Origin: Calliopum simillimum
Lineage: Eukaryota; Arthropoda; Insecta; Diptera; Lauxaniidae
Direction: 5' to 3'
DNA length: 64,000 nt
NCBI GenBank assembly: GCA_951812925.1
Contig: OX638372.1
Location: 1,674,001-1,738,000 of the forward strand
Shown: piece by piece, positions 11,601 to 23,190 of the stretch
Layout: each line of letters begins with the position of its first letter
How positions within the stretch are numbered: position 1 is the stretch's first letter
Notes under the pieces: model-generated
The model's input: only the letters and a program-made list of their open reading frames with translations
Told to the model about the DNA's origin: nothing
Databases searched by the model: none
Translations under genes and position numbers: made by a program

Positions 11601-12916
11601 AAATTATAACTTTTGACCTGGCCAATAATTAAATACCCTACACTGCAGCATTTTGAAAATTTTGCTTGTAAGGGAGGGTCCGAATTCACTTGGTTTTGCT
11701 CAGAGCTTGCGCTATCTATTTCTAGTATCTGTGCGAAATTTTAATTGTGTTATACAAGCACAGATAAGCTGTCGTCAAAAAAACAGTTATTGTTATATTA
11801 CCTCAAATTTTGCACTGCAGCATTTTGAAAATTTTGAGTTCATGGGGGGTGCCACGCCTTCTTGTTCCAATAAACCAATTTTCGGATCAGAGCTTGCATT
11901 TCCTATCCTTAGTGACTTAGAGAAATTTGGAATTCAGTATAGCGTTTTTAATCTTTTGCTTATATACGTATTGGAGTTGCCACGCCTTCTTGTCCAAATT
12001 CCTTTAGATTTTGTCCAGAGTTTGCACTAACTATCCATAGTATTTATGTCTATTTTGGATGCGTTATCGTGAATAATGGCCATAAAGTTTCTCTTTAAAT
12101 GTTTTATTTGTATAGGCGGTAGGCGTGTCCGTTGACCGATTTCGCTAATTTGCAATCAAACGAACTATGTTTTATGACAGAGGTAGGGTTCAAAATTTCA
12201 TTGAATTATCTTGTTTAGTTTTACAGTGAAAAATATTTCTACAGACAGCCAGCCAGATGAACAGAGGGACAGTCGGAAATGTCTATATCGACTCAGGAGG
12301 TGTCGTTGATCAAGAATATATACAGGGTGGTTGGGAATCGGTAGAACACCGGAAAATGTAACATAAATGAATTTGGCTCTGTTTTCACGAAAAGTTTTTC
12401 TGGTTGTATGAAATTGATGGCATTAAGATAACCGATTATTATAGTATAAAATGTGTATGACATTACTTTTGCCCTTTACGCACTTGAAAATGAAATGAAT
12501 AGTTTTTTTAATTGGAATAAGTCCATAGAGAACCAAAAGTAATGTCATTATTGACCCATTTATTTGACCATATATATTTTCTAACTTTGTCATTAATTTC
12601 ACACCGTCAAAAAAAAATTTTCGTTAAAACAAAGCCCAATTTTATTCATTTCTAACAAAATGTCAGCCAATTCATATTATGACATTATTTTTGTCTCTTT
12701 TTGGACTTACTCCAATAACTCCTTGGTTTTGCGAATTTCGAAAAATAGAACTAAGAAAAGTTGTACTGAATAGTCCCATGGATTTTACATTTTCCAGTGT
12801 TTTACCGATTCTCAACCATCCTATATACTTTAACATACCTTCCACGCCTTCTTTTCTGCATTACAAACGCAAGGACAAAATGAATATATATATTCCTTAC
12901 ACCAAGTATAAAAAAA
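11601..12916 (+). mobile_element. DINE-1/Helentron-like element (HINE), interrupted by a MITE
   Basis: Starts with the family head (GGCCAATAATTAAATACCCTACACTGCAGCATTTTGA, read as successive blocks). It carries tandem copies of the GGTGCCACGCCTTCTTG module, then the tail block with CAGCCAGCCAG-type repeats, CGACTCAGGAGGTG and GATCAAGAATATATA. The tail resumes after an inserted MITE at about 12829 with CCACGCCTTCTTTTCTGC and ends near 12916. The MITE at 12323-12821 split it, so the HINE is older. Non-coding and non-autonomous. Confidence 0.75.
12323..12821. mobile_element. About 0.5-kb MITE nested in a HINE
   Basis: Terminal inverted repeats of about 40 bp: the left end begins CAGGGTGGTTGGGAATCGG and the right end reads the inverse of AGGATGGTTGAGAATCGG. 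It is flanked by TATA on each side, inserted precisely within the conserved GATCAAGAATATATA block of the surrounding HINE. Internal words such as GTAATGTCATTATTGACC resemble the foldback at 13924-15785, suggesting related families. No coding sequence. Confidence 0.7.
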
Positions 12917-13162
12917 TAGAATCTCATTCACACTTTGCATCAACATTATATCTTTTTTTTTTTTAGATCGAATCACCAAAAGTACCCAATTTTCAAAATT
13001 TGTATGTTCTAAGTATTAAATTGTAAACCTACATATTGAAATCACAGAATTAACATTTTTTAAAAACAACTTAACTAGTTAGCTCCTATTTTATGGGTAT
13101 TTTAGACCCCTTTTTTATAAAACCTGGGCTAAAGTATTCTACTACAGCATTTTTATTCTTAC

Positions 13163-16100
13163 CTAGAAGCGCCTGAAAAAGGCGTGATTTGAAAATACGT
13201 ATCACTCTTTCAATAGCAATACGCAAAGCACGATCTTGTGGATCTGATAGCCTTGAATGGTAATCTTCGAGCAGTTCAAGAGCACGATGAGCTTCTGAAA
13301 ATTAAAAAACAAATATGCACTTATAGATTAAAGTTATTAAAAGCCATAAAATTATTTAAAATATTTTTAATACTATCTAGAGCGGAGGTTCCTAAGAGTT
13401 GGGGAAAACATTTAAGGGGGAAGGGGCGCGACACATTTAAGGAAAGCAATAAAAATAAAGAAAATACACATAAATATACAGTAAAAGCCTTTTTTCGTAA
13501 TCATGGCAAAATTGATCTTTATTTTATTACTCTTTTACTTCTAATAACTTAGTTTTTACTTGTACTTATTTTAATGTACCTTTCTGGCGATTTTGAAGGA
13601 TTAAATAGTCTTAATTTAAAATTACAGGGCATTTAAAACGCAAATGACACAATTAATGCTTTTATTGAAAAAAATTTCAGGCACCAATTACATTTTTGGT
13701 CTTATACCTTAAATAACTATACAAGCATACCGTTTTTAACGTTATTTTTTGGACCTGTCCATGAGCTGACACAATCACCTATAATTCCATATAAGCCCCA
13801 GTGAATGAAATTTCACGAATTAACTCATTTCGTTTTCCTGTAATCTTAAGTTTCACAGATAAACAGACGGATATAACCATATAGACACAGAAAATTACGC
13901 TTACTAAGATATACATACACAGTAGGGTGGGCCAAATTGTATGGAGGAAATTTTATCGACCTCGGCTACCCACCTATGTGAAAGTTCATTCAATTCTATG
14001 AATATTTGCCCAAAGAACTATATCTCTGAGTTCAACTTTAGTTCGGCGCATTTTTTATCGAAAATTGTACCTTTCATCAATATTTTTTTTTTGTTTTCAT
14101 ACTAAACTAGCTGGCCTGGTTGCGACTTCGTTCGCCCATTCCCGATGCCTTTACGTACGAAGTCCCATCCATCTCCATCGTCCCTCTCTTCCAATCACCA
14201 AGGTTTTTAAAGATCCATGTATCATGTAGCATTTTATATATTTTTTATATGAAGGGTGCAACTCCCCCTTCTCACCCCCCGCCCAAGATTTTCAAAGTAA
14301 ATGGTAGATAGAATATTCATGTATGTACCAAGTTTTATAACGATATCTGCGATATGTGGAGAAATATAGCATTTTGTGTATTTTTGAAAAGTGGATGCAA
14401 TTCTCCTACACCCAATATCCCCCAAGTTTTACATGGTGAATGGTAGATGTGTATATTATGCGTAAGTTCATCAACTTTCATAATCATAATAGCTTGTATA
14501 ACTGTAGAGATATAGCATTTTTTGTATTTTTTTCGTATGGGGGGTGCAACCCCCGTTCCCCTCAGTGGCATCCCATCCCCTTAAGAACCTTCTACAGACT
14601 ATAACAAACAATTAAAAAAAAAATTATGTAAATCGGCCTTGTAGTTTCCGCGTTCATAAGCTACATACGGACACCACTTCATTTTTATATATATAGATTA
14701 AAAATTTTTATAAAGACAAAAGTAATGTCATTATATGATTTGGCTGGTATTCTGTCAGTAATCAATTAAATTGGGTTCTGTTTACATAAAAAGTTTACTT
14801 GATGGAGTGGAATTGATGCTATATATTTAAAAAAGTGATATGGGTCAAATAGCCGATTATTATGACCGACTTTCAAAATAAACGATTCATATTTTTGGAT
14901 GAATTTTTTCAAACAAAATACCAACCTAGGCTGAAAGTTCATTCAATTCTATGAATATTTGCCCAAGGAACCATACCTCTATGTTCAACTATAGTTTGGC
15001 GCATTTTCGATTGAAAATTTTACCTTGCGTTTAATATTTATTTTTATACTTAATTTTCAAAATTCCTATAGAGACAAAAGTAATATCATAATATGTTTTG
15101 GCTGGTAGTCTGTCAGTAATTAATAAAATTGGGTTCTGTTTTTACGAACAGTTTACTTGATAGCGTGGAATTGATTATATTTATTCCAAAAAATTATATC
15201 GGTCAAATTATATATATTTATTATAAACGATTCATATTTTTACATAGATTTTTGGTACATTGTACTGTAAAATTAAAAAAAGCGGCTAATTTATTTCTTA
15301 AAACTGCCACTAGATGTTGCCCTGGAAAAAAATGAGTGTAAGATTCGGCATCCTAGCATCCAAAAATACTTGGGTTGGTGTTTCGATTGAAAAAATCCAT
15401 ATAAAAATATGACTCTTTTATTTTGAAATGGATTATTTGACCGATATAATTTTTCGGAATAAATACAATCAATTCCACGCTACCAAGTAAACTTTTCGTA
15501 AAAACAAAACCCAATTTTATTGGTTACTGACAGAATACCAGCCAAAACATATAATGACATTACTTTTGTCTTTATAAAAATTTTTAAAATTTAGTATTAA
15601 AATAAAAAAAAAATATTGATGAAAGGTACAATTTTCGATCAAAAATGCACCGAACTAAAGTTGAACGCAGAAGTATAGTTCCTTTGGCAAATATTCATAG
15701 AATTGATTGAACTTTCACATAGGGGGGTAGCCGAGATCAGTTTTCAAATCAGCCATTCCTAGGGAGACAAGAATCGACCCACCTCGTATTTCGCTGAAAT
15801 TTGGTTTCGTTCCATACCAAAGCCGATAAAATTAGCAAAACAAAAATTTAATACTTCTTTTTTGTGGATTTTAGAGCGGTGTAAAAAGTGAAAAATCGGA
15901 AAATTACAGTCTACACATTGTTGTTATTCTATACAAAAATTTCAAAATATCACTTAAAATTATAACGTACGTTGAATGGCTTCCAAGTGTTCGGTCATTG
16001 ATATTTCTTCAGCGTTTTCAAATTGACTAGCTTCTCCGAACACTGTTGACCAATACCCTTTCTTGCTGTAATAATTTTTATCAGCAATTAAATCATTTGA

Positions 16101-19100
16101 TCTCTGAGATACAACACAATTTGCACTGCTACAATCAATTGTGCTTTTGATTTCTTGTTTTGTCATCCCTTCGAAATTATGTGTATTTTCTAGTTCCTTT
16201 TCAATACTTGTTATCATTGCTTTTATTTTATTTACCTCAACGCGTACATTTTCGGACGCAGAAAGCAACGTTTTTTGCACTTTGAAAGTTGTACGTGGTT
16301 TTATCAATCGAACCAGCGTCGATGTACTTGCGTCAGTTTCATCCTTTGAATGATCGCTTTCTGATTTTTCGAAGAAACCCGATTCCACATCTGGCATTTT
16401 CAGGTCACCTGTTAATATTGTGCCATACTCAAGCAAATCTTGAGCTGAGTAAAAACACTCTGTAAAATCTTGCATACCTCTACGAAAATTTGGTTGATCG
16501 ACCAAAGCATAAGAACATTTTAACTCATACACTGAGTCTGAAGTCTTTTCTTCAGCATTTGAGTATTTTTCTTTTATAAATATGGGTGCTTTAAAAGTAC
16601 TTAAATCTTCCATTTCTACGTCACTATCAGATTTACTTGTGTGGCGACATATTCTTTTATTCATAGATAAAATCTCATTCCATTCTGTCAAGAAACAATC
16701 ATCTATTTTGATTTCAAATTTTTGATCCTCAGAAGCGTTTTCTTTTACAACAGAAGCTATATCAGGTTCTTTTGCAAAGGATTCAACTGTTGGCACTATA
16801 TCGATTTGCAATGCATTTAATTTATTGGTTTCGAAATTTCCTATAACAGAACTTTCATATATATTTTCATCGGTGTTCTTTTGGACACTTGATTTGGAGT
16901 ATTCAACTTTTATTTCATCACCAGCGTTCTCTTCTTTGGAATGCTCAACTGGAGGCAGGGTTATATTTGGAGTAGGTTCTATTTGAACAATATTACTTTC
17001 TAGTTCTACATCACTCTCTATTTCACCTGGTGAAAAATCATCATCATCATCGTGAAACGTTCTATTTTCACTGCTAGTGTCTTCGTTTGGTGTACTACTT
17101 TTCTCCCGTTCACTATCAAAGTTCATTATTAATTAGTTATTTGTGTCTTTAATTAAATTTAATTTTTCGCAGATTAGCACGATGGGTCCGTTTCTTTTTT
17201 TTTTATTTCAAAGTTCCGATCGTTAGGCACAATAGTAAAAACTCTTTTAGGTTTTTTTTTCGAATTATTGAACGTTTTGAAACTATTTTCTTTAAGGTTT
17301 ACGTTGAACTTTATTGAATGAAAGTAAAAATTACACTACTTACAATTCAAAATGCATGAGGGTTGGAAAATTATCAATATCGATTTTATTGCAAAGGTGG
17401 TTAAAAATTAAAATAAGGTAATATATTTTTACAACATAAAAAACATATTGTTAGAAGACCCGTTAATTACAGCCGTACTTAATTTCGATAAGTAACATAA
17501 TATGTACACTTTTCAAAACATGTTGATTGCCAATTATAAAATATATTACATACATATGTAAATGTATATATAGGTAGGTATATAATAATAGAGTTTAGCT
17601 ACTGCATCTAATAGCCTTCTTAGCCAATTAGCAAAAAAGGCTATGAATAAGATAAGAAAGAAATTATTTTAAGCTAGTAAGGGTGTAACCTTTGGCCTGG
17701 CCAAACATTTAATACCCTACACTGCAGTATTTTGAAAATCTTGCTTGTGTGAAAAGTGCCACGCCTTCTTGTCCGATTTCACCCAGTTTTTGTTGAGAGC
17801 TTGCATTTATAGTTTTTAGTGTCTGAGTAAAATTTAATTCAATTATCTTGTATGGACTCAGGAGGTGACACTGATCTAGAATATATATACTTTTCTATAT
17901 CTGCCACGCCTCCTTCTCGGCATAACAAACGGAAGGACAAAAGTAAATATACCCTGGGTGTAGGGTATAAAAAACAGCAGCGACTTGTAGAGGCTATCGA
18001 ATTCTTTACGAAAAGTGCAACCTACTTGTGTTTGTAACCTACAAACAGAATATCTAAGGATCCACTGTTGTATGCTTCTTAATAGAAATGAGGTTTCTGG
18101 AAATGTGCATTGGACGCTACCAAATTCATCGCATCCATTTCTTGATCCTCCATTTTAAATGAGAGAACTTTTATTGCCGTTGTAATGTAACAAAGCCTTT
18201 GGTTCTTACAGAATAGTGAGTTTTCAGAGTTTGCGTCTCTCTGTTCTTTAGAACAAATTTTAATTTAAAATTAAATTAAATTTTAATTTAAAATTAAATT
18301 AAATTTTAAATATCATTTTCTTTAAAGGGTGACCCTGATAGCCCTAAAGCCCTATCAATCTCGGCGTTTTTTGAAGTTTGTGTTAGCCGCAGACGGTAGC
18401 TTTGACGACGAATTTAGAAGTTGAACGGCAGGTAATTCAACCAAAAACCGGATGAGAAGAGATGTGGATTCTTTGGTGACAAAAAAGGATGAAGAAGAAT
18501 AGAAAAAAATAAACAAAAAAGTAGCCAATTTATTGATTTGTCAAAAGTCCACAGATATGTTCAAGATTTACTTTGGCCTTTTACCATTTTGGCACAAAGG
18601 TTCAAAATATCGAAACCTGATGCAAAATTTAACTTGATTTTTTAAGTCTACGAATGATAAGTTGATAACGTTAAGGATTTATAAATTATGAAAAAAATGG
18701 ATTTTTGAGATTCAGACACCTAACGATTAGGTAAATTTTTAAACCTTTTTTAAATTTAATGAATAAAAGAACAAAACTTAAACTACGGCCATTTATACTC
18801 AATTTCCCTATTGGATTAAGCCTTATCCGATTCTCCAAATTGCAAAAAATGAACAGGGTATAAAAAAAAAATATTTTCCATAATTTCAATCATGAAAAGC
18901 AGTAACTAACTTTATACAAGAGATAAAAAATTAAATAAATTTCGTAAGAAAAGAAAGTTATTGTACAAAAATAAATGAAAATATAAAAGTAAATAAATAC
19001 AAAATTTCAATGGATTATGTCTTTTTATGGCGTTATGGCGTTATGGCGGCATATAGCATAAACTTGCTTTTCTGTTAAGGGCCATTTTCACAGTATGTAT

Positions 19101-19290
19101 TTAGTTTAAAGAAAATTTTGTATGAATTTTAATGTCAAACAGACAGTTAACATTCCCTTTAAGGTTTAATAGAACATTGTGAAATCGGCCTTAAATCAAT
19201 ATTTTAACTTGTTTGAAACATTATAAATAAATTTGAATTAATTGTTTCACTAATATACTGAACTTGCTTACCTTGCTTTTTAACCGGCAT
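13163..19290 (-). CDS. dlg1: Discs large (MAGUK scaffold), S97-type N-terminus: first coding exon and L27 exon
   Basis: Dlg is a membrane-associated guanylate kinase scaffold that organises septate junctions, epithelial polarity and synapses; its S97 isoforms begin with an L27 heteromerisation domain. Two minus-strand exons are visible. Exon 19290-19272 encodes MPVKKQ plus one base, followed by GTAAGC. Exon 13294-13163 is preceded by TTTTCAG and followed by GTAAGAAT. The junction codon makes Glu, and the L27 exon reads [20 protein letters not shown] then [20 protein letters not shown] and ALL, matching the fly Dlg S97 start. Phases agree (1 and 1). The next exons (PDZ, SH3, GUK) are not in the window, implying a very long downstream intron. 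The 6-kb intron 13295-19271 hosts a same-strand gene, a foldback and a HINE. Confidence 0.9.
13295..13923. other. dlg1 intron, no separate gene seen
   Basis: Intronic sequence upstream (in gene sense) of the L27 exon. The open frame at 13238-13552 on the plus strand is an antisense shadow of that exon running into the intron. No repeat boundary is clear until 13924. Confidence 0.6.
13924..15785. repeat. Complex foldback of about 1.9 kb with internal re-duplications
   Basis: The outer arms share CTCGGCTACCC, TATGTGAAAGTTCA and ATTCTATGAATATTTGCC in opposite orientation (about 13960-14105 versus 15600-15740). Inner modules containing AAAGTAATGTCATTATATG and CAGTAATCAATAAAATTGGG occur three times (about 14700-14830, 15070-15200 and, inverted, 15440-15590). 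A separate element at 14106-14698 interrupts the left arm. No coding sequence. Confidence 0.65.
14106..14698. mobile_element. Nested non-coding repeat with tandem GGGTGCAACTCCC modules
   Basis: Inserted within the left arm of the surrounding foldback; the uninterrupted counterpart is visible in the right arm at about 15590-15610. It starts GCTGGCCTGGTTGCGACTTCG and contains three diverged tandem modules of about 170 bp (atagcattttttgtatttt ... ggtgcaac.ccc). It ends TTTTTATATATATAGATTA, a tail type common to many insect non-coding retroelement-like repeats. A related module lies near 58900-59150. Family not named. Confidence 0.55.
15960..17126 (-). CDS. Unknown acidic protein, intron-nested gene
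   Basis: A single uninterrupted 388-codon frame with a clear ATG (17126) and a TAA stop, by far longer than chance in this A/T-rich DNA. I do not recognise the protein. Seen directly: a strongly acidic, Ser/Glu/Asp-rich N-terminal half with a run of five aspartates near residue 26; no signal peptide or membrane segment; a central block with Cys and Arg residues ([20 protein letters not shown], residues ~155-175); a region rich in hydrophobic and aromatic residues ([20 protein letters not shown], ~220-240); and a C-terminal helix-prone part with [20 protein letters not shown] (~280-300). It lies inside the large dlg1 intron on the same strand. Intronless nested genes in flies are often testis-expressed, but that is only an inference. 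It could also be a domesticated or lineage-specific gene. Confidence 0.75.
   Translation of the reverse strand: MNFDSEREKSSTPNEDTSSENRTFHDDDDDFSPGEIESDVELESNIVQIEPTPNITLPPVEHSKEENAGDEIKVEYSKSSVQKNTDENIYESSVIGNFETNKLNALQIDIVPTVESFAKEPDIASVVKENASEDQKFEIKIDDCFLTEWNEILSMNKRICRHTSKSDSDVEMEDLSTFKAPIFIKEKYSNAEEKTSDSVYELKCSYALVDQPNFRRGMQDFTECFYSAQDLLEYGTILTGDLKMPDVESGFFEKSESDHSKDETDASTSTLVRLIKPRTTFKVQKTLLSASENVRVEVNKIKAMITSIEKELENTHNFEGMTKQEIKSTIDCSSANCVVSQRSNDLIADKNYYSKKGYWSTVFGEASQFENAEEISMTEHLEAIQRTL
17127..17668. other. Upstream region of the nested gene, within dlg1 intron
   Basis: A/T-rich, with poly-T tracts at about 17190-17210 and 17250-17260. It probably contains the promoter of the 388-codon gene, but no core promoter motif can be defended by eye. 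Confidence 0.4.
17669..17973 (+). mobile_element. Short internally deleted HINE
   Basis: Has both family ends: CTAGTAAGGGTGTAACC followed by TTGGCCTGGCCAAAC and CCTACACTGCAGTATTTTG at the start, and TACCCTGGGTGTAGGGTATA at the finish. Only one GCCACGCCTTCTTGTCCGA module remains, and the CAGC microsatellite is missing, so it is an internal deletion derivative. It lies in the dlg1 intron. Confidence 0.75.
18246..18312. repeat. Short AAATTTTAATTTAAAATTAAATT direct repeat
   Basis: Two and a half copies of a ~25-bp unit made only of A and T (AAATTTTAATTT then AAAATTAAATTAA), itself partly palindromic. Simple-sequence repeat. Confidence 0.7.
18313..19271. other. dlg1 intron near the first exon, no gene seen
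   Basis: Contains a short remnant, GTCAAAAGTCCACAGATAT at about 18540-18558, which matches the end of the MITE at 23526-23872. Otherwise A/T-rich without coding potential. Confidence 0.5.
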
Positions 19291-19955
19291 TTTATTATTT
19301 TTATTAAATATTCCTAACTTTAGCACCTTTAGATCGATTTGTATCGCTATTACCACACGATTTTTATGATTTTTTTTCCAACAATTTATGATAAATTATT
19401 AAAAACTAAAATAAAACGAAAAATTAATTATAAAAACATAATTTTTTTTAAATGCAGCGCTAGTTTGTACGAAACTTTGCAATCTCCAAAAAATTTTCGT
19501 ATATTTGTAATTACTGGTTTTTAAACTTACTTTTTAAGCTTTTTGGCATACGCAAAACATACATTAAATAGATAAGTGCGCCTTCGTATAAGTCCCATAG
19601 CTTAGAAAGCTAGTGAGCCAAAATGGACGACGAAAAATATGCAATGAAATTTTTTTTAACACTCATCTTAATATGGATGGGTAAGGAAATCCAAGAATCG
19701 GGAAAGTTGTGGCTAGAGATAAAAGTAATCGCAAGGGATCGTGACAAATGGAGGCGTTGCTCCTCTTAAGTGTTGCAGGAGAATACAGAGATACATAATA
19801 TGGGTTTCCTTTAGCCTTTGACAAATAAGAACCATTAACGAATAGCAATTTCTCTTAACGTCTGCTATCTTATATTTTGTAAATCGGATCTGATTATCTT
19901 CGAATAGTACTTTTAACCCTATTCTGGATGTTAGGTAAAAAAACAAAGGAAAAGG
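19291..19955. other. Presumed 5' region of dlg1 S97 transcript
   Basis: Lies upstream of the dlg1 start codon. No recognisable coding exon. The overlapping minus-strand open frames at 19663-19946 show no known domain. Confidence 0.4.
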
Positions 19956-20414
19956 ATAGGTATAGGTATAGGTATAGGTATAGGTATAGGTATAGGTATA
20001 GGTATAGGTATAGGTATAGGTATAGGTATAGGTATAGGTATAGGTATAGGTATAGGTATAGGTATAGGTATAGGTATAGGTATAGGTATAGGTATAGGTA
20101 TAGGTATAGGTATAGGTATAGGTATAGGTATAGGTATAGGTATAGGTATAGGTATAGGTATAGGTATAGGTATAGGTATAGGTATAGGTATAGGTATAGG
20201 TATAGGTATAGGTATAGGTATAGGTATAGGTATAGGTATAGGTATAGGTATAGGTATAGGTATAGGTATAGGTATAGGTATAGGTATAGGTATAGGTATA
20301 GGTATAGGTATAGGTATAGGTATAGGTATAGGTATAGGTATAGGTATAGGTATAGGTACAGGTATAGGTATAGGTATAGGTATAGGTATAGGTATAGGTA
20401 TAGGTATAGGTATA
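19956..20414. repeat. (GGTATA)n microsatellite, about 76 copies
   Basis: An almost perfect hexanucleotide array of about 459 bp, with a single base change (GGTACA) near 20359 seen by eye. The 169-aa Arg-Tyr alternating open frame across it is a translation of the repeat and not a gene. The homogeneity suggests recent expansion or replication slippage. Confidence 0.97.
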
Positions 20415-20489
20415 TATGTAAAAATACTTTTTGTTAAAGTACCTTAAAGCTCCATTTAAAGATAACTAGATCCAATTTACAAAAGGAAT

Positions 20490-20660
20490 ATGCCCTTCCA
20501 CCCCACGCCTGCTCTGCATTACAAACATAAGGACAAAGTGAATGTACCCTGGATGTAGAGTATAAAAAGAAAAGAAAAAAGTATTTTGATAACCTAAGTA
20601 TATTCACTTTGTACTTCCGTAACGCAGAGAAGGAGGCGTGACAGGTGATGTAAACCATGT
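20490..20660. mobile_element. Two opposed HINE tail fragments
   Basis: 20490-20575 (plus) has CCACGCCTGCTCTGCATTAC, AAGGACAAAGTGAATGTACC and CTGGATGTAGAGTATAAAA. 20588-20645 (minus) has the inverse, TATTCACTTTGTACTTCCGT and CAGAGAAGGAGGCGTG. They are 3' tails only, arranged tail to tail, so the heads are deleted. Confidence 0.65.
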
Positions 20661-21753
20661 AAAAACGATCAAGAAATTTGTTCATGGAATCCGATTTGAC
20701 TATAAATTGGCATAAGCAATAGTTGTACAGTGGAAAAAATTACTACCAAATATTTTTTCAAAATTTAAAAAAATGGCGGAGATATGGGACTTTGACATTT
20801 TTAGGTTAGTTTTTTTTGAGAAGCTATAACATCAGTTGCATTTATCCAATTCTCAATTTTATGGTGTCAAATGATTTGTCTTGAAACAGGCTTTAAAATA
20901 AAAACTAGCAAAAATTATTATTATTTTTTTTTATATTGCTTACACTGAAAAAAAAAAAAAAATTTAATTGAGTTTCCCAAAATACGTCATTTTTGATATT
21001 TTTTATTTTTCTTGCAAAAAAGCTACAGGTGTAACTCACCAGCCCTCCAAAAATTGGAGTGGGCCTGCCAGTGGTTCTCTAGAAAAATAATAAAATGTAG
21101 TATCTTCCGCAATTTTTCAGTACATTTTTTCAATTCAAAATTTTTATTAAATTAAATTTTCAAATGCTGAAGTTAGTTCATTGACTGTTTTTTTGCTTGT
21201 ATAGCACTAATGAAAGTACCAATGCAATTTTTCAAATTCAAATTATCGTTTAATTAAAAATTTCAAATTCAACAAAATTGTATTGAAAAATTGCGGTAGA
21301 AGCCACATTTTATGGTTTTTTTGGAGAACCACTGGCAGGCCCACTCCAATTTTTGGAGGATTGGTAAGTTACACCTGTAGCTTTTTTTGCAAGAAAAAAA
21401 AAAAATATCAAAATTGACGTATTTTGGGAAGCTCAATTTAAATTTTTTTTTTCAGTGTAAGCAATATAAAAAATAATAATAATTTTTGCTAGTTTTTATT
21501 TTAAACCCTGTTTCAAGACAAATCATTTGACATCAAAAAATTGAGAATTGGATAAATGCAACTAAAGTTATAGCTTCTCAAAAGAAACTAACCTAAAAAT
21601 TTCAAAGTCCCATATCTACGCTATTTTTTTAAATTTTGAAAAAATATTTGGTAGTAATTTTTCTCATTATACTACTATTGCTTATACCAATTTATAGCCA
21701 AATCGGGTGCCATCAAAAAAATCTTGATCGTTTTGAAATGGTTTACATCAGGT
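20641..21753. mobile_element. 1.1-kb foldback element, copy 1
   Basis: Two arms of about 500 bp are near-perfect reverse complements around a centre at about 21195. Landmarks: ATTGGAGTGGGCCTGCCAGT at about 21053 and its inverse at 21330; GCTACAGGTGTAACTCACC at 21025 and the inverse at 21365; TTACTACCAAATATTTTTTC at the outer parts. The ends carry TGATGTAAACCAT in both orientations. A second copy is at 36452-37544. No coding sequence; it would form a very long hairpin if transcribed. Confidence 0.8.
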
Positions 21754-22174
21754 ATGGAAAATTGTATATATTCTTATAAGTTGAAATAGTGTAGTGGAAA
21801 TTTATGTGGGGATCGATAGCTTAGAATATGTTTTTTACGAGTCCATCAGTCTGTCGTGCTGAATCGGTTGATTAGGTACGTACCCGGCCTGAAAACCTTT
21901 CGAAAATCAGTTCTTTTGCAAATATCTGTAAAGAATCTTGGGCGACAAATTTGCAGCTCATAAAATTTCCTATAGGCTGCAGTCAGGTGAGGGGCATATG
22001 CCCGTAAGGCACTTAGATTTGTTGTTGTTTACCATAGAAATTTAAAAAAAACTGTTTTGAGCGAGAGAGAATGAATTTTTGTACATCGCACAGTGGTTGG
22101 AAAATCGAAAAAGCTGGCCAAAATTCTGAAAGTTGGAAATAATGATAATAAAAGTTTTTTATTAAAAACTTAGT
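21754..22174. other. Non-coding stretch
   Basis: No gene or element boundary was recognised between the foldback and the small hAT MITE. Confidence 0.4.
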
Positions 22175-22343
22175 CAGTGGCGGATCCAAGGGGGGGGGGC
22201 CGGTGGGGTCGATTGGCCCTTCCTCTCAAACCAAGTGATTACATTTTTTTTTTAAATTATATGTAAAGATTTAAAAAAATTCTGTTATTATCTAGAAATG
22301 TTGTCAATCGGTCCTCCTCTTGAAAATGCTGGATCCGCCACTG
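22175..22343. mobile_element. 169-bp hAT-type MITE
   Basis: Termini are CAGTGGCGGATCCA and the inverse TGGATCCGCCACTG. Flanking 8-mers are AACTTAGT and CACTTAGT, which match in 7 of 8 positions and are consistent with the 8-bp target duplication of hAT transposases. It contains a run of nine or more G residues near the left end. Confidence 0.85.
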
Positions 22344-22409
22344 CACTTAGTTAATAAATAATATGCAATATTCTTGTACATACAAGTTTACTAAAATAAA
22401 TTGTTTTAT

Positions 22410-23190
22410 TCTTCCGTAACTTGCTTATATGGGAAGTGCCACCCCTCGTCACCGAGTTTACCTAGATTTTGCGTAGAGCATGCATTTATTGTTCTGAGTG
22501 TTTGAGTGAAATTCGGTAAGGTTTTCTTAAAAAAATCTTTCAGCATAGCATTTTGAAACTTTTGCTTGTATGGGAGGTGCCACGCTCTGTAGTCCTACTT
22601 CGCCTACTTCCTGCTCAGAGTTTGCAATTAATGTTCTTAGTGTTTGGATGAAATTTGGTTGGATTATCTCAAAAACACTTTCAGTATATCATTTTGAAAC
22701 TTTTGCTTATATGATAGGTGTCACGCCCTATCGTTCGAGTTCGCTTAGTTTTTTCTCAGAGCTTGCGTTTAGTATCTGAGTATTTGAGTGCAATTTGGTT
22801 GGGTTATCTCAAAAATCGCTTTCAGTATAACATTTTGAAACTTTTGCTTATATGGGAGGTGCCACGCCCTCTTGTCCGAGTTCGCCTAGTTTTTTCTCAG
22901 AGTTTGCATTTATTGCTCTGAGTGTTTGAGTGCAATTTGGTTGGGTTACCACAAAAAACGTTTTCAGTATAACATTTTGAAACTTTTGTTTATATGGGAG
23001 GTGCCACGCCCTCTAGTCCGAATTCGCCTAGTTTTTGCTCAGAGCTTGTACTTACTATACCTAGTATTAATGTGTGTTTCGCTTCTGTTATTGCGAATAA
23101 TGCTCTTATTATTGCATTTTGAATATATTTTTTGTATGGGCGGTGAGCGTGTCCGTTAACCGATTTCGCTTATTTTCAATCCCCCGACCC
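22410..23190 (+). mobile_element. HINE fragment with five tandem modules
   Basis: Head-to-tail copies of the ~140-bp module (TTTTGCTTATATGGGAGGTG then CCACGCCCTCTTGTCCGAGT) run from about 22425 to 23030. They are followed by the TATGGGCGGTGAGCGTGTCC and CCGATTTCGCTTATTTTCAA blocks up to about 23190. The tail with the CAGC microsatellite and the GGGTGTAGGGTATA end is missing, so it is 3'-truncated. The open frames here are translations of the modules. Confidence 0.75.

Noticed and set aside
19928..20437. 169-aa Arg-Tyr repeat protein
   Set aside because: Translation of the (GGTATA)n microsatellite.
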